Below, one piece after another: positions 17,435 through 26,758 of a DNA stretch of 36,913 bases. Both the position numbers and the translations under genes were made by a program. Numbering within the stretch: the first letter of the stretch is position 1; the number at the start of each line of letters is the position of its first letter. This DNA is from Lichenicola sp964242425 (GTDB taxonomy: Bacteria > Pseudomonadota > Alphaproteobacteria > Acetobacterales > Acetobacteraceae). Under the pieces are notes generated by a model. It searched no databases, had not been told where the DNA came from, and saw only the letters and a program-made list of their open reading frames with translations. The stretch is from assembly GCA_964242425.1 (NCBI GenBank), contig CAXTCK010000010.1, positions 1-36,913 on the forward strand. The letters are read 5' to 3'.

Positions 17435-18775
17435 TCAGAAGCCGAGTATCACGTCGGCGGCAAGGGTGAAGTTGCCGTTCTCGGTCAGGGCATCGTACGG
17501 GTGGCCGCCGGAGAAGGACTTGTCCCAGCGTATTTCGGGCCGGAAGGCGAGCAGGGCCACGTGCGGGATCACCGGCTTGTAGCTCACGCCCCAGGTCCAC
17601 TCGCTGTAGGTTTCGCGTCCCGCGCCGAACGTGGTGTTCGGCAGGCCGTTCAGGGCGCGTATCGGGTCGAGGTTGCCAGGGTAGGCGGCGACGAAGAAGC
17701 CGGCGTTGTCGCGGTACACCTCGCCGCGAAAGTTGGCGGTCAGGGTCGGGGACAGCGCGTAGGAGGCATAGCCGGCCAGGCCGTAGCTGTCGGCGCCGAC
17801 GCTGTCGTCGTGCTGCCACTGCGCTTCGGCGACAAGCGTGAGCTTCGGGGTCGCCTTGAAGGTCGCGACGACGTCGCCCTCGTAGCGCATGTCGTCGTTG
17901 GCCGCGTTGCCGAGCGCGTTGGTGGCGTTCTCCGGGCCGAGATGCAGCAAGGCGAGGATCGTGAGCTTGCCGCCGGCGAGGCTGTTCAGCCCGACCCCGA
18001 CCAGGCCGGCGGGCTCGGCGTTGTTGTCGCCGCCGCCGAAGGTGGTGCTTTCCCCGGTGTCGACCTCGCCATACAGGTCCACGGTCGGGTTGAGGTGCGC
18101 CACGGCCTGCAGGCCGGTGTGCTGGAACGGGCCGAAGTTGAAGTTGTAGGAGTGCGAATAGAACGGGTTGGTGCTGGGATCGATCGTTTCGTACCCGATC
18201 AGGGTGGCGAACTGGCCCAGCTTGACGTCGATGCCGCCGCTGACGAGCACCGGCGCATGCATCGTGACGTTGGCCTGCAGGATCGAGAACTGGTTGCGGT
18301 CGTGGGTCAGGTAGCCGAACTCGCCCAGGTAGTGGGTGTAGCGGGCGTCGGAGCCGTAGGTGCCCTGCAGGGTGAAGCCGAAGTCGAAGGAGGACGAGGA
18401 GCTGTCGATCGGGCGGGTGGCGGTGAGCTGCAGCGAGTTCAGCAGCACCGTGTTGGCCTTGTCGTCGAACAGGCGGCCGAAGTTCAGCCCGTCGGCGGGG
18501 CGGTCGAAGTTACCGGTGATGCCGGCCTCGACCTGCGCCCCGAAGGCGATGGTGCTGGCCCAGCCCTTTGCCGCCGCAGGGGCGGCAGGGGGTGCGCTGG
18601 AAGAGGGGGCGCCGGACGCGGCGGGAGCGGTGCCATTCACCGTCACGGCCGGGTTGGCGCCGGTTTGCGACGACTGCGACGCGGGCAGCGCGCCCTGGGC
18701 GGCCGCGGTGGAAACGGTGCCGGACAGGAGGGCCGCAACAACCGCGGGACGGAGAAGCGTGTTGGGCAGGGGCAC
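17435..18775 (-). CDS. outer-membrane porin, BBP2/OmpL-like family
   Basis: The 446-aa precursor has a signal peptide (cut after STAAA), an Ala/Pro/Ser-rich linker (about residues 25-70) and then repeated amphipathic beta strands rich in alternating aromatic and small residues, ending in the outer-membrane targeting phenylalanine (DVILGF). Segments such as LHLGPEN followed by DVVATFKATPKLTLVAEA and YTHYLGEFGYLTH match the putative beta-barrel porin-2 (BBP2, OmpL-like) family. It probably allows diffusion of small solutes; the substrate is unknown. The start is GTG at 18775, chosen because a strong GGAGGAA lies 6 nt upstream. A weak hairpin separates it from murJ upstream, so it probably has its own promoter in 18776-18900. 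Confidence 0.9.
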   Translation of the reverse strand: MPLPNTLLRPAVVAALLSGTVSTAAAQGALPASQSSQTGANPAVTVNGTAPAASGAPSSSAPPAAPAAAKGWASTIAFGAQVEAGITGNFDRPADGLNFGRLFDDKANTVLLNSLQLTATRPIDSSSSSFDFGFTLQGTYGSDARYTHYLGEFGYLTHDRNQFSILQANVTMHAPVLVSGGIDVKLGQFATLIGYETIDPSTNPFYSHSYNFNFGPFQHTGLQAVAHLNPTVDLYGEVDTGESTTFGGGDNNAEPAGLVGVGLNSLAGGKLTILALLHLGPENATNALGNAANDDMRYEGDVVATFKATPKLTLVAEAQWQHDDSVGADSYGLAGYASYALSPTLTANFRGEVYRDNAGFFVAAYPGNLDPIRALNGLPNTTFGAGRETYSEWTWGVSYKPVIPHVALLAFRPEIRWDKSFSGGHPYDALTENGNFTLAADVILGF

Positions 18776-18906
18776 GAGGTTCCTCCGGGATCGCCTACGT
18801 TCATTGCGTGAGACGAATGCCTTATGTCTAGGCAGAAAGGCCGGACGAGCGACGGCATGCGCCGGTTTCGGGCAGGATAGTTACAAAATAGCCACGTTTT
18901 GAAACA

Positions 18907-18925
18907 CTTCCTGCACTTCAGGAAG
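18907..18925 (-). terminator. hairpin spanning the murJ stop codon
   Basis: CTTCCTG and CAGGAAG pair perfectly over 7 bp around a 5-nt loop. The murJ stop codon (18918-18920) lies partly in one arm and partly in the loop. On the minus strand the stem is followed by TGTTTCAAAAC, only a weak T-stretch. It may be a poor intrinsic terminator between murJ and the porin gene. Confidence 0.35.
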
Positions 18926-20501
18926 GCAGGCGGGAGGGAGCCTGGGCAGGTGGCCGGGTGCGTCGGCGCAGGCGGGCAGCGAGGCGGCCCGGCAGCGTGC
19001 GCAGGTCGATCACGCCCAGCACCTGCAGCAGCAGCCCGTAGGTCAACATCCCGCAGCCGGTCAGCGTGCCGAGCTCCGCCACCCGCAGGAGGCCGTGTCG
19101 CTGCGGCAGGTCGTGGAACACGCCGTGCGACAACCACGCCAGCAGCACGGCCATGGCGCCGGCCGCGATCCCCATGCGCGCCAGCCGCGACAGCATCCGG
19201 CGGTCCGGCTGGAGAAAGCCGCGCCGGACCAGCAGCAGCGCCAGGACGACGGCGTTGATCGCGGAGGCCAGGCTGGTGGCGAGCGGCGGTCCCACGTGCT
19301 GGAGCGGCCGCATCAGGGCGAGGTTCAGGCACAGGTTGACGCCCAGGGTGGCCATGCCGACACGCACCGGCGTCACCGTGTCGCCGCGGGCGAAGAAGCC
19401 CGGCGCCAGCACCTTGATCAGCACGAAGAACGGCAGGCCGAACGCATAGGCGGTCAGCGACTGCGACGACAACAGCACGTCGCGCGGGGTGAAGGCGCCG
19501 TAGCCGAACAGCGTCGACAGGATCGGGACCGACAGCACCATCAGCGCAAGCGTGGCGGGGATGGTCAGGATCAGCGCGTATTCGATCGCGGTGTTCTGCG
19601 TGCGTCGGGCTTCGCCTGCGTTGCCGCCCTGCACGTGCCGCGCCAGCACCGGCAGCAGGGTGGTGCCGGCGGCGGCGCCGAGCACGCCGAGGGGAAGCTG
19701 GTTCACCCGGTCGGCGAAGTACATCAGCGACACGCTGCCGGCGGGCAGCAGGGTGCCGATCACCGTGTCGACGCCGAGGTTGAGCTGGGTGATGCCGCTG
19801 CCGACCAGGCCCGGCAGCATGCGCCGCATCAGCAGGCGCATGCGCGGCGTGAGGCGCGGGCGCGGCAGGCCGAGCGGCATGCCGGCGCGGCTGGCGGCCA
19901 GCATCAGCACGCCCAGCTGCACCACGCCGGAAGCGGTGATGCCCCAGGCGGCGGCGTGGGCCACGCTGCGCACGTGCGGCGTCAGCCACAGGATGGCGGC
20001 GATGCCGACCACGTTGAACAGGACATAGGCGGCGGCGGCGACGCCGAAGCGTTCCAGGCCGTTCAGCACGCCCGACACCAGGGCGGCGGCGCAGATCAGC
20101 AGCACATAGGGAAAGGTGATGCGCGCCAGCGACACGGCGAGCGGATAGTTGGCGCCGAACCCGGGGGCGATCACGCGCACCAGCTGCGGCATGAACAGCT
20201 CGCCCGCGATTGTCAGGCAGAGCAGCCAGAACAGCAGCACGCCCAGCGCCTCGCGGGCGAAGCCGCGTGCCACCTCCGGGCCCTCGTTGGCGAGCAGGCC
20301 GGAGAACAAGGGCACGAAGGCCGAGTTGAACGCGCCCTCGCCGAACAGCCGGCGGAACAGGTTGGGCAGTCGGAAGGCCACCTGGTAGGCGTCCTGCATC
20401 GGGCCCGCTCCCATCAGGGCGGCGAGCAGCTGGTCGCGCACCAGGCCCAGGATGCGGCTGGCCATGGTCCAGCCGCCGACGGTGAGGAAGCCTCTCAGCA
20501 T
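18918..20501 (-). CDS. murJ: lipid II flippase MurJ (MviN)
   Basis: MurJ moves lipid II across the inner membrane for peptidoglycan synthesis. The 527-aa product is a polytopic membrane protein of the MviN/MOP superfamily with the conserved start MLRGFLTVGGWTMASRILGL, the RDQLLAA loop, and LPNLFRRLFGEGAFNSAFVPLFS near residues 45-67, all family hallmarks. About 14 hydrophobic segments can be traced to a basic C-terminal tail. The ATG at 20501 has AGGAAG at the right distance; the frame is open to 20666 but that extension has no membrane-protein character. The gene stands alone between the porin and the broken S53 peptidase. Confidence 0.96.
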   Translation of the reverse strand: MLRGFLTVGGWTMASRILGLVRDQLLAALMGAGPMQDAYQVAFRLPNLFRRLFGEGAFNSAFVPLFSGLLANEGPEVARGFAREALGVLLFWLLCLTIAGELFMPQLVRVIAPGFGANYPLAVSLARITFPYVLLICAAALVSGVLNGLERFGVAAAAYVLFNVVGIAAILWLTPHVRSVAHAAAWGITASGVVQLGVLMLAASRAGMPLGLPRPRLTPRMRLLMRRMLPGLVGSGITQLNLGVDTVIGTLLPAGSVSLMYFADRVNQLPLGVLGAAAGTTLLPVLARHVQGGNAGEARRTQNTAIEYALILTIPATLALMVLSVPILSTLFGYGAFTPRDVLLSSQSLTAYAFGLPFFVLIKVLAPGFFARGDTVTPVRVGMATLGVNLCLNLALMRPLQHVGPPLATSLASAINAVVLALLLVRRGFLQPDRRMLSRLARMGIAAGAMAVLLAWLSHGVFHDLPQRHGLLRVAELGTLTGCGMLTYGLLLQVLGVIDLRTLPGRLAARLRRRTRPPAQAPSRLPS

Positions 20502-20593
20502 GAGGCTTCCTAGGGGGGAACGGGACCGGCGAGAAGCCGTCGCACCGCACGCGGCGGGGTCGCGAGTGTCGGTATCAAGGGAATGGCCAACCA

Positions 20594-20617
20594 GCGCCGG
20601 CGGTTCACGGCCGGCGC
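20594..20617 (-). terminator. perfect GC-rich inverted repeat behind the S53 peptidase pseudogene
   Basis: GCGCCGGC (20594-20601) and GCCGGCGC (20610-20617) form a perfect 8-bp stem with an 8-nt loop, 8 nt beyond the S53 stop at 20626-20628. No T-run follows on the minus strand, so termination is only a guess. Confidence 0.35.
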
Positions 20618-20625
20618 CGGCAGGA

Positions 20626-22662
20626 TCATCTGGCCGCCGCCGCCTGCGCCGCCTTGACGAAGGCAAGGCCGTTCGGCTCGCCGAAGCCGGTCGCGGTGTC
20701 CGAGCCGGGGGCTGCCATCAGGGAGGAGTCCGCGCCGAAGCCCGGATCAACCGTGCTGTCCTCGCCGACCACCGCGACCACGCCGACGAAGCCGTTCGGC
20801 TGCGTCGCGGTCAGGCCGAGCAGCGCCGCCGGGTCGTAGGGGGTGACCACCGACCCGACCCTGGTCGCTCCGGACAGGTTGGAGGTGGCGGCCGGGATCG
20901 GCACGATGTCGGTCAACGCGGCCGACGGTATGGCGGCGATGATCGGCGCAGCCTGGCCGAGCCTTTCCCCGGCTGCCTGCTGCGCCAGCGCCTAGATGCC
21001 GGAGAAGACCGGGCTGGACAGGCTGGTGCCGCCGATCGTCAGGATGGTGGAGCCGCTGCCGTCGCCGACATCCGCCACCACGACGCCGCCGGTCTGCGGG
21101 GTCGGCGATGGCGGAAATGTCGGGCAGCTGCCGTCCGACGCCGGGCAGCGCCTTCTGCCAGCGCGGCTTCTCGATGTAGAGGCTCTGGCCGCCGCCGGAG
21201 CCCTCCTGGAAGCCCTCGGCGACCGGGGGCACCGCGAGGTTGTTCTGGTCGCCGAGCGCCGTGAGCACGATGCCCCAGGCGCAGTCGACCGGGCCGTTGT
21301 CGCCCGGCACGTCCAGGCTGGTGCCGCCGACGGCGGTCGCATAGGGCGAGTCGGCCGGGATGGAGGCGGCGCCCACCGGCATGCCCAGGCCGAAATCGCC
21401 GTCGTCGCCGCTGGACACGTTGACCGCGATGCCCTGGGCGGCGGCCTTCCTGATCACCGCGTTGAACGATCGCGCCACTGCCGGCCCGTAGGACGCCTCG
21501 GGGCCGCCGTAGCTGTTCGATATCACGTCGCCGAGCTGGTTCCTGACGGCGTTTGCACCGCGTAGGCCAGTTCGGTGAAGTCGTCGCTGGGCGCCACCAC
21601 GAGCACGATCTTCGCATCGGGCGCCACCGCATGCGCCCATTCGACGTCGAGCGAGACTTCCAGCGGCCAGTCGGTGGTGTAGGAGGACGCGATCGGGGGC
21701 CCGTCCGGATAAACGGTCTGGAAATTGGCCGCGGTGAGCTTCGGCAGTCCCATCATGGTGGAGAAGGTGTTGGCGTCGGTCTGGATGGTCGGCGAGCCGT
21801 AGGCGTCGACGATGACGATCGTTTGGCCCTTGCCGGTCCAGCCATGGGCGTAGACGGCGGCAAGCCCGTAATGCGTGGCGATCTGGCTGGCGGTGTAGCC
21901 GCAGGTCTTGTAGCCGGCGCCGGGAAGGTTGCGCGTGGTGTATTTCGGTCCGGTGTAGGTGGCGGAGCCACGTCCGCCGCCCGGGACGAAGCCGCCGCCC
22001 GTGTCGGTGACCCTGGCCTTGAAGCACTGGTCGGTGAAGACGGTGAACGGGTTGTTCACGGCCGGAGACAGGGTGCCGGCGACCCGTCCCGTGGCCGGGT
22101 CGATCTGCCGGCGCACCAAGGGCGTGGCCGGGACGTCGGTCAGGTCGGTCACGCCGGTGATGAGGTCCGCTGCCGCGCCGGTGAAGCGGGGCTCGGAGGT
22201 GTTGGCGTGGAAGCGACGGCCGTTCGCCGTCAGGACGCGGAACCGGGTGCCGAAGGCGCTGCCCATCCGTGCGGCCGTGCCCTGGACCCGGAGGGCGGAA
22301 CCATCCTCTTCGCGGTGGATCACCTGCAGTCCGGCCGCCTGCAGGGATGCGGCCAGCCGGTCGACGTCCACTGCGGTGGCACCGTACGCGGCGACCTCGG
22401 AGGCAGACATCCAGCGGTGGTAGTCGGGAGAGCCGGGCATCATGCGCCGCCCGACGGCCGCGTCGAAGGCGCCCGCGTCGTGCTGTTGCAGCCATACGGT
22501 GGCGGTCATGATCGTGTCGTCGCGGAGCGCGCCGAGATCCTGCGCCGTTCCGGACGGACCGGATGCCGCCCGTGACGGGCCGGGCAGGAAGCCCGCCATC
22601 AGGATGGAGGCCGATGCCAGCAGCAGAACACGGCCCGGGTGCCTTCGAAGCGGGGAGCCCAT
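20626..22662 (-). pseudogene. sedolisin-type (S53) secreted peptidase, broken by two frameshifts and a nonsense codon
   Basis: The intact gene would encode a secreted acid serine-carboxyl peptidase of about 678 aa. It has a signal peptide (start 22662, GGAGGAAG upstream), a pro-kumamolisin activation domain (about 45-175), and a catalytic domain with the Glu/Asp pair in EVSLDVEWAHA (nt 21646-21660), the oxyanion-hole region VSSGDDGDFG, and the Ser in GGTSLSSP (Ser codon 21022-21024). Three lesions are visible. Near 21551-21556 one A seems lost from a run, leaving AVQ out of frame with NAVRNQLGDVIS. Near 21098-21103 one C seems gained, which returns the reading to the first frame. At 20992-20994 there is a TAG after SPVFSGI where homologues have Trp (TGG). 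The segment after the TAG still reads as peptidase to the TGA at 20626. Confidence 0.85.
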
Positions 22663-22823
22663 CGGCTTCCTCCATGAACGGCTTGGCGTGGATCGCGAGG
22701 GTTTTCGAGACCGGGAACGTTTCCTGAGTGGACCATTCAGGACGGGAACGATCGGTCAATCCGGTGCCGGTGCTGGTTCGGGTTGTCCGGTGGCAGGACG
22801 ACGACGACTGCAACCGGCACTTG

Positions 22824-22851
22824 TTGTCGGCAACGAGGCGGGTGCTAGGGT
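22824..22851 (+). promoter_or_regulatory. candidate promoter of the adenine deaminase gene
   Basis: TTGTCG (22824-22829) and TAGGGT (22846-22851) are separated by 16 nt and resemble -35 and -10 elements. Transcription would start about 7 nt further on, at or next to the ATG (22858), giving a leaderless or very short leader. GGTGGGA before the ATG could alternatively be a Shine-Dalgarno. Confidence 0.3.
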
Positions 22852-22857
22852 GGGACC

Positions 22858-24684
22858 ATGACGAGCGATCAAGGCCTGACCCGGGGTTCCGTTCCGCCGC
22901 TGCACCAGGTGACGCGCGAGCTCGCCGCGGTGGCGTCGGGACGGGTCGCGCCGGAGCTGGTGCTGACCGGGGCGCGGGTGCTGTCGACCTACTCGGAACG
23001 CCTGCTGCCGGAGCGCGAGCTGTGGGTGCACCGCGGCCGGATCGCGGCGATGAAGCCGGCGGGTGCTGCACGCGCGGCAGGGCTGGTGCCGGGGCTGGTG
23101 TCGGACCTCCAAGGCGGCATCCTGGCACCGGGGCTGGTCGACCCGCACGTGCACATCGAGAGCAGCATGATGACCGCGTGCGCCTATGCGGAGGCAGCCC
23201 TGCTGAACGGCACCACCACCGTGTTCTGCGACAGCCACGAGATCGCCAACGTGTGCGACGTGGCGGGCGTGGAATGGATGCTGGAGGATGCGAGGCGGGC
23301 GCCGCTCAACGTGTTCCTGTGCGTGCCGAGCACGGTGCCCGCCACCTCGGCCCGGTTCGAGACCGCGAACGGCGACCTGACGCCGGAGCAGGTCGGGGGG
23401 TTGTTCGACCGCTGGCCGGAAGCGCTGGCGCTCGGCGAGAAGATGGACTTCGTCCAGGTCTGCGAGGGAAACGAGCGCAGCCACGCGATCATCGGCGAGG
23501 CGCTTCGTCGCGGGCTGCCGGTCAGCGGGCACGTGTACGGGCGCTCGTTCGTCGCCGCCTATGCCGCGAGCGGGATCACCGACACGCACGAGGCGGTGAC
23601 GGCCGAGATAGCGGAGGACCTGCTGGAGGCGGGAGTGTGGGTGTTCCTGCGCGGCGGCCCGCCGGGCACGCCGTGGCACAGCCTGCCGGCGGCGATCCGC
23701 GCGGTGACGGAAGCGGGCTGCGACCCGAAGCGGGTCTGCGTGTGCACCGACGACCGCGACGCGGCCGACCTGTTCGAGTTCGGCCTGGACTGGGTGGTGC
23801 GGCAGGCGGTCGCGGCCGGGATGTCGCGCGAACGGGCCTGGAGCCTGGGCTCGCTGCATCCGGCGACGCGCTACGGCCTGGACCACGAAATCGGCGGGCT
23901 GGGCGGCGGCCGCCGGGCTGACCTGGTGCTGCTGGACGACGCGCTGGAGGTGCAGCACACCTGGTACGGCGGCGCGCTGATGGTGGAGAACCGCCGGGTG
24001 ACGCCGCTGCTGGAGCGGCAGCTGGAGCAGGAACGCTTTCGTTATCCGGAGGCGGCGAGCCGCACCGTGAGGCTGCCGCCGAGGCTCCCGTCGCTGGCGC
24101 CGCCGCTGCCCAAGCGCCCCTGCCGCGTCAACGCCATGCGCATCACGGCACCGAACGAGATCGCGGTGGCGCACGTGGTGATCGCGTTGAAGGCGGAGGC
24201 GAGCTGGCGGGCGCATCTCGACGCGCACGGGCTGTGCTTCGTTTCGGTGATCGAGCGCCATGGCCGCAACGGGACGGTGGCGCACGGGCTGTTGCAGGGC
24301 TTCGGGCTGAGCGAGGGCGCGGTGGCAAGCTCGGTGGGGCACGACGCGCACAACATTATCGTCGCCGGTTGCGACGAGGCTTCGATGCGGCTGGCGGTGG
24401 ACACGATACGCGGCAGCGACGGCGGCGTGGCGGTGGTGGGCGGCGGGGTGGTGCGCGCCCACCTGAAGCTGCCGGTCGCGGGACTGCTGTCGGACGCGCG
24501 CGCGACGGTGGTGGCGGAGCAGACCCGGCAGCTCAAGCAGGCCTGGGCCGAGCAGGGCTGCACGCTGCCCTTCATGGGCTTCAACCTGCTGCCGCTGTCG
24601 GTGATCCCCGACATCCGCATCACGGACAAGGGAATGGTCACCGTGCCGGGGCTGGAACAGCTGCCGCTGGTGGTTCCTGCCTGA
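22858..24684 (+). CDS. ade: adenine deaminase
   Basis: Adenine deaminase converts adenine to hypoxanthine and ammonia for purine salvage. The 608-aa product has the amidohydrolase metal site HVHIESSM (H97, H99), the conserved CDSHEIANV segment (about 124-132), SGHVYGRS, the TDDRD segment near 299, the SLGSLHPATRYGL region, and the Ade-specific C-terminal domain (LLQGFGLSEGAVASSVGHDAHNI, then FNLLPLSVIPDIRITDKG). The length agrees with bacterial Ade. It diverges from the S53 pseudogene over a 195-nt gap and is followed after 15 nt by the ATPase gene, so the two are likely co-transcribed. Confidence 0.95.
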   Translation: MTSDQGLTRGSVPPLHQVTRELAAVASGRVAPELVLTGARVLSTYSERLLPERELWVHRGRIAAMKPAGAARAAGLVPGLVSDLQGGILAPGLVDPHVHIESSMMTACAYAEAALLNGTTTVFCDSHEIANVCDVAGVEWMLEDARRAPLNVFLCVPSTVPATSARFETANGDLTPEQVGGLFDRWPEALALGEKMDFVQVCEGNERSHAIIGEALRRGLPVSGHVYGRSFVAAYAASGITDTHEAVTAEIAEDLLEAGVWVFLRGGPPGTPWHSLPAAIRAVTEAGCDPKRVCVCTDDRDAADLFEFGLDWVVRQAVAAGMSRERAWSLGSLHPATRYGLDHEIGGLGGGRRADLVLLDDALEVQHTWYGGALMVENRRVTPLLERQLEQERFRYPEAASRTVRLPPRLPSLAPPLPKRPCRVNAMRITAPNEIAVAHVVIALKAEASWRAHLDAHGLCFVSVIERHGRNGTVAHGLLQGFGLSEGAVASSVGHDAHNIIVAGCDEASMRLAVDTIRGSDGGVAVVGGGVVRAHLKLPVAGLLSDARATVVAEQTRQLKQAWAEQGCTLPFMGFNLLPLSVIPDIRITDKGMVTVPGLEQLPLVVPA

Positions 24685-24699
24685 GCCGGGGGGACGGGC

Positions 24700-26427
24700 G
24701 TGAGCGGGCGGGTCACCCAGCTTCGTGTCGGCGACGAGAGCTTCCTGGTCGCCAGCATGATCGAGCGCTGCCCGAAGGTCATGATGCTGCGCGAGCTGGT
24801 GCGCAACGCGGTCGAGGCGGCAGCCACCGCGCCGGAAGGGCAGCGCCTGGTGCGCCTGTCGGCGGTGCGGGTGGACGGGGTGCCCAAGCTCGCGATCTGG
24901 AACAGCGGGCGCGGGATGGACGCGGCCGAGCTGTTCCGCATGTGCGACATCGCGTCGTCGATCCGCAAGGAGCACCGGCTCGACCAGAACTTCGGCATGG
25001 GGGCCAAGGTGGCGTCGCTGCCGTCGAACCGGCACGGCCTGCGCTACCGCTCCTGCCACGGTGGCCGTGTGCACGAGGTGCTGCTCGGCTACCGCGACGG
25101 GGTGTATGGCCGCGTGCGCCGGCAGGGCCCGGAAGGGTGGGCCGAGGTGTTGGAGGTGACGGCGGCGGACGGGCGAGACGCCACGGCCGACTGGACGGAG
25201 GTGGTGCTGTTCGGCAACGCCCCCGACCAGGACACGGTGCGCGATCCCTACGGCGGCGCGCCTCCCGTGCCGTCGCACTGGCTCCCGGAGGAACTGTCGT
25301 ATCGGTTCTTCCGGATCGGCGACGGGGTGGAGCTGGTTCTGGAGGAGCAGGGCCGGCGCTTCGAGCCGCTGGCGGAGCGGATCGCACGCCATTACAGCCG
25401 CCACGCAACGGTGTCGCTGCCAGACGGGGTGAGGCTGCACTACGTGCACGACGCGCCGCTGGCCGATGCGTCGGGCGGAAGCGTGGCCGGCCGGGGAGCG
25501 CTGCACCCGCTGCACGGGGCGTGCGGCCTAGTGTACAAGGACGAGCTTTACGACGTGCACCGCTGGCACGACTGGCTGTACGTGGCGCCGGTGTTCGGCA
25601 TTCCGTTCGGGGCGCGGTCGATCACCGTGTTCATCGAGCTGCCGGACGGGTTCGGCGTGGTGCCGGACGGGTATCGGCAGTTCCTGCGCTATGCTGGCGA
25701 CCGGCAGGACGAGGTGTCGTGCCGGCACTTCGCGCCCATCGTGCACCAGAACCGGCCGGACTGGCTGAAGGCGCTGATCGACGAGCAGGCGCCGTCGGCG
25801 CGCGTGTCGGCGCGCGTGTATGACGAGCTTGACCGGCTGATGCGCGACCTGAGGGTGCCACGACGCAGGCGGGAGGTGCCGGACGCGGTTCGGGATGATC
25901 CCGAAGCGGGGGAGGAGGCGGCCGGCGACGCGGGTGCTTCCGCACCGGCGGAGGAGGCCGCGTCGGGATGGACGGAGGAGGTCGCGACAGCCGATCCCGC
26001 CGACGGCTTCGACGCCGAGCCGGCTCCGGAGATCCTGATCCTGCGGGAGCCGCACGACGTCGCGGCGCGCGGGGTGCACGAGCGTGCGGCGCGCTATTAT
26101 CCGGAAACGCACCAGCTGTTCCTGAACGGGCTGTATCCGGCGGTGGCGGAGATGCAGCACGGCCTTCTCGGCGAGTTCGCGTGGGCGGCGGACCAGGAGC
26201 ATGTGCGCGCGCAGGCGCTGCTGTTGTCGGAGCAGTCGATGGCGGCCCGGGTTGGGCGGATGCTGGTGTTCGCGCTGTCCAAGCAGGGACGGTGGCAGGA
26301 GCACGAGATCGCCGGGGCCTGCTCGGTGCAGGCGTTGAGCCTGGCGGCGGACGATTTCGGCCAAAGCCTGCCTGCGGCGCGGGCCAGCCTGCGGGCCAGC
26401 TTGGGGGAGAGCCTGGACGCAGGATGA
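24700..26427 (+). CDS. GHKL (HSP90-like) ATPase-domain protein of unknown role
   Basis: The 575-aa product starts at a GTG preceded by a G-rich stretch. Its N-terminal ~200 residues show the GHKL ATP-binding elements: N box ELVRNAVEAA (E32, N36), the G1 box as NSGRGM (68-73) and the lid NFGMGAKVASLPSN (97-110). The Asp that normally contacts adenine in the DxGxG box is Asn here. A middle region (about 200-380) resembles the transducer part of such ATPases (FIELPDGFGVVPDG). Residues about 390-450 are an acidic, probably disordered linker, and the rest is helical. No kinase or topoisomerase partner is adjacent; the only close neighbour is ade, 15 nt upstream. The cellular role is unknown. Confidence 0.85.
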   Translation: MSGRVTQLRVGDESFLVASMIERCPKVMMLRELVRNAVEAAATAPEGQRLVRLSAVRVDGVPKLAIWNSGRGMDAAELFRMCDIASSIRKEHRLDQNFGMGAKVASLPSNRHGLRYRSCHGGRVHEVLLGYRDGVYGRVRRQGPEGWAEVLEVTAADGRDATADWTEVVLFGNAPDQDTVRDPYGGAPPVPSHWLPEELSYRFFRIGDGVELVLEEQGRRFEPLAERIARHYSRHATVSLPDGVRLHYVHDAPLADASGGSVAGRGALHPLHGACGLVYKDELYDVHRWHDWLYVAPVFGIPFGARSITVFIELPDGFGVVPDGYRQFLRYAGDRQDEVSCRHFAPIVHQNRPDWLKALIDEQAPSARVSARVYDELDRLMRDLRVPRRRREVPDAVRDDPEAGEEAAGDAGASAPAEEAASGWTEEVATADPADGFDAEPAPEILILREPHDVAARGVHERAARYYPETHQLFLNGLYPAVAEMQHGLLGEFAWAADQEHVRAQALLLSEQSMAARVGRMLVFALSKQGRWQEHEIAGACSVQALSLAADDFGQSLPAARASLRASLGESLDAG

Positions 26428-26496
26428 CCGGGTTACGACCTTGGGCGGTCGAGCCGGCCGAGGGGAACCGCGTTGCCGGTGCTCAACAACAGATCG

Positions 26497-26751
26497 ATGC
26501 AGGGCCTGACCTCCGAGATGGAGGACCTGGAGGATTTCAGCGGCAGCGAGGCCGCCGACGACGTGCTGATCGGCTGTGCCCAGGCGATCGAGCACTACGA
26601 GATTGGCCGCTACGGGCTGCTCAAGAACTGGGCGAGGAAGCTCGGGCTCGCCGGGGCGGAAACCCTGCCGGGGGAAACGCTGGAAGAGGAAAAGAAGACC
26701 GACCTGCTGCTGACCGAGATCGGCGAGAAGAGCCTGTCGGCCGCCGCCTGA
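26497..26751 (+). pseudogene. C-terminal fragment of a DUF892/YciF ferritin-like protein
   Basis: The 84 residues from the ATG at 26497 match the second half of DUF892 (YciE/YciF) ferritin-like proteins. They have MQGLTSEMEDLEDF, then the helix AIEHYEIGRYGLLKNWA with its Glu/His/Tyr pattern, then ETLEEEKKTDLLLTEI. Full-length members are about 160-170 aa with four helices carrying two metal-binding Glu/His sets. Here the first two helices are missing, and the 70 nt between the ATPase stop and this ATG do not encode them. Alternative starts (TTG at 26473) add only low-similarity residues. It is either a decayed remnant or a short protein still translated from the ade-ATPase transcript. Confidence 0.65.
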
Positions 26752-26758
26752 ACCGTGT

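Noticed and set aside
22801..22840. Possible inverted repeat upstream of ade (caaccgg/cggcaac)
   Set aside because: The arms are similar as direct, not inverted, copies and do not form a stem.
20747..23128. 793-codon minus-strand frame as a single gene
   Set aside because: Only its middle third is the out-of-frame section of the S53 peptidase; the rest is shadow of the true frame.
22756..25515. 919-codon minus-strand open frame
   Set aside because: Antisense to ade and the ATPase gene, both of which have clear motifs.
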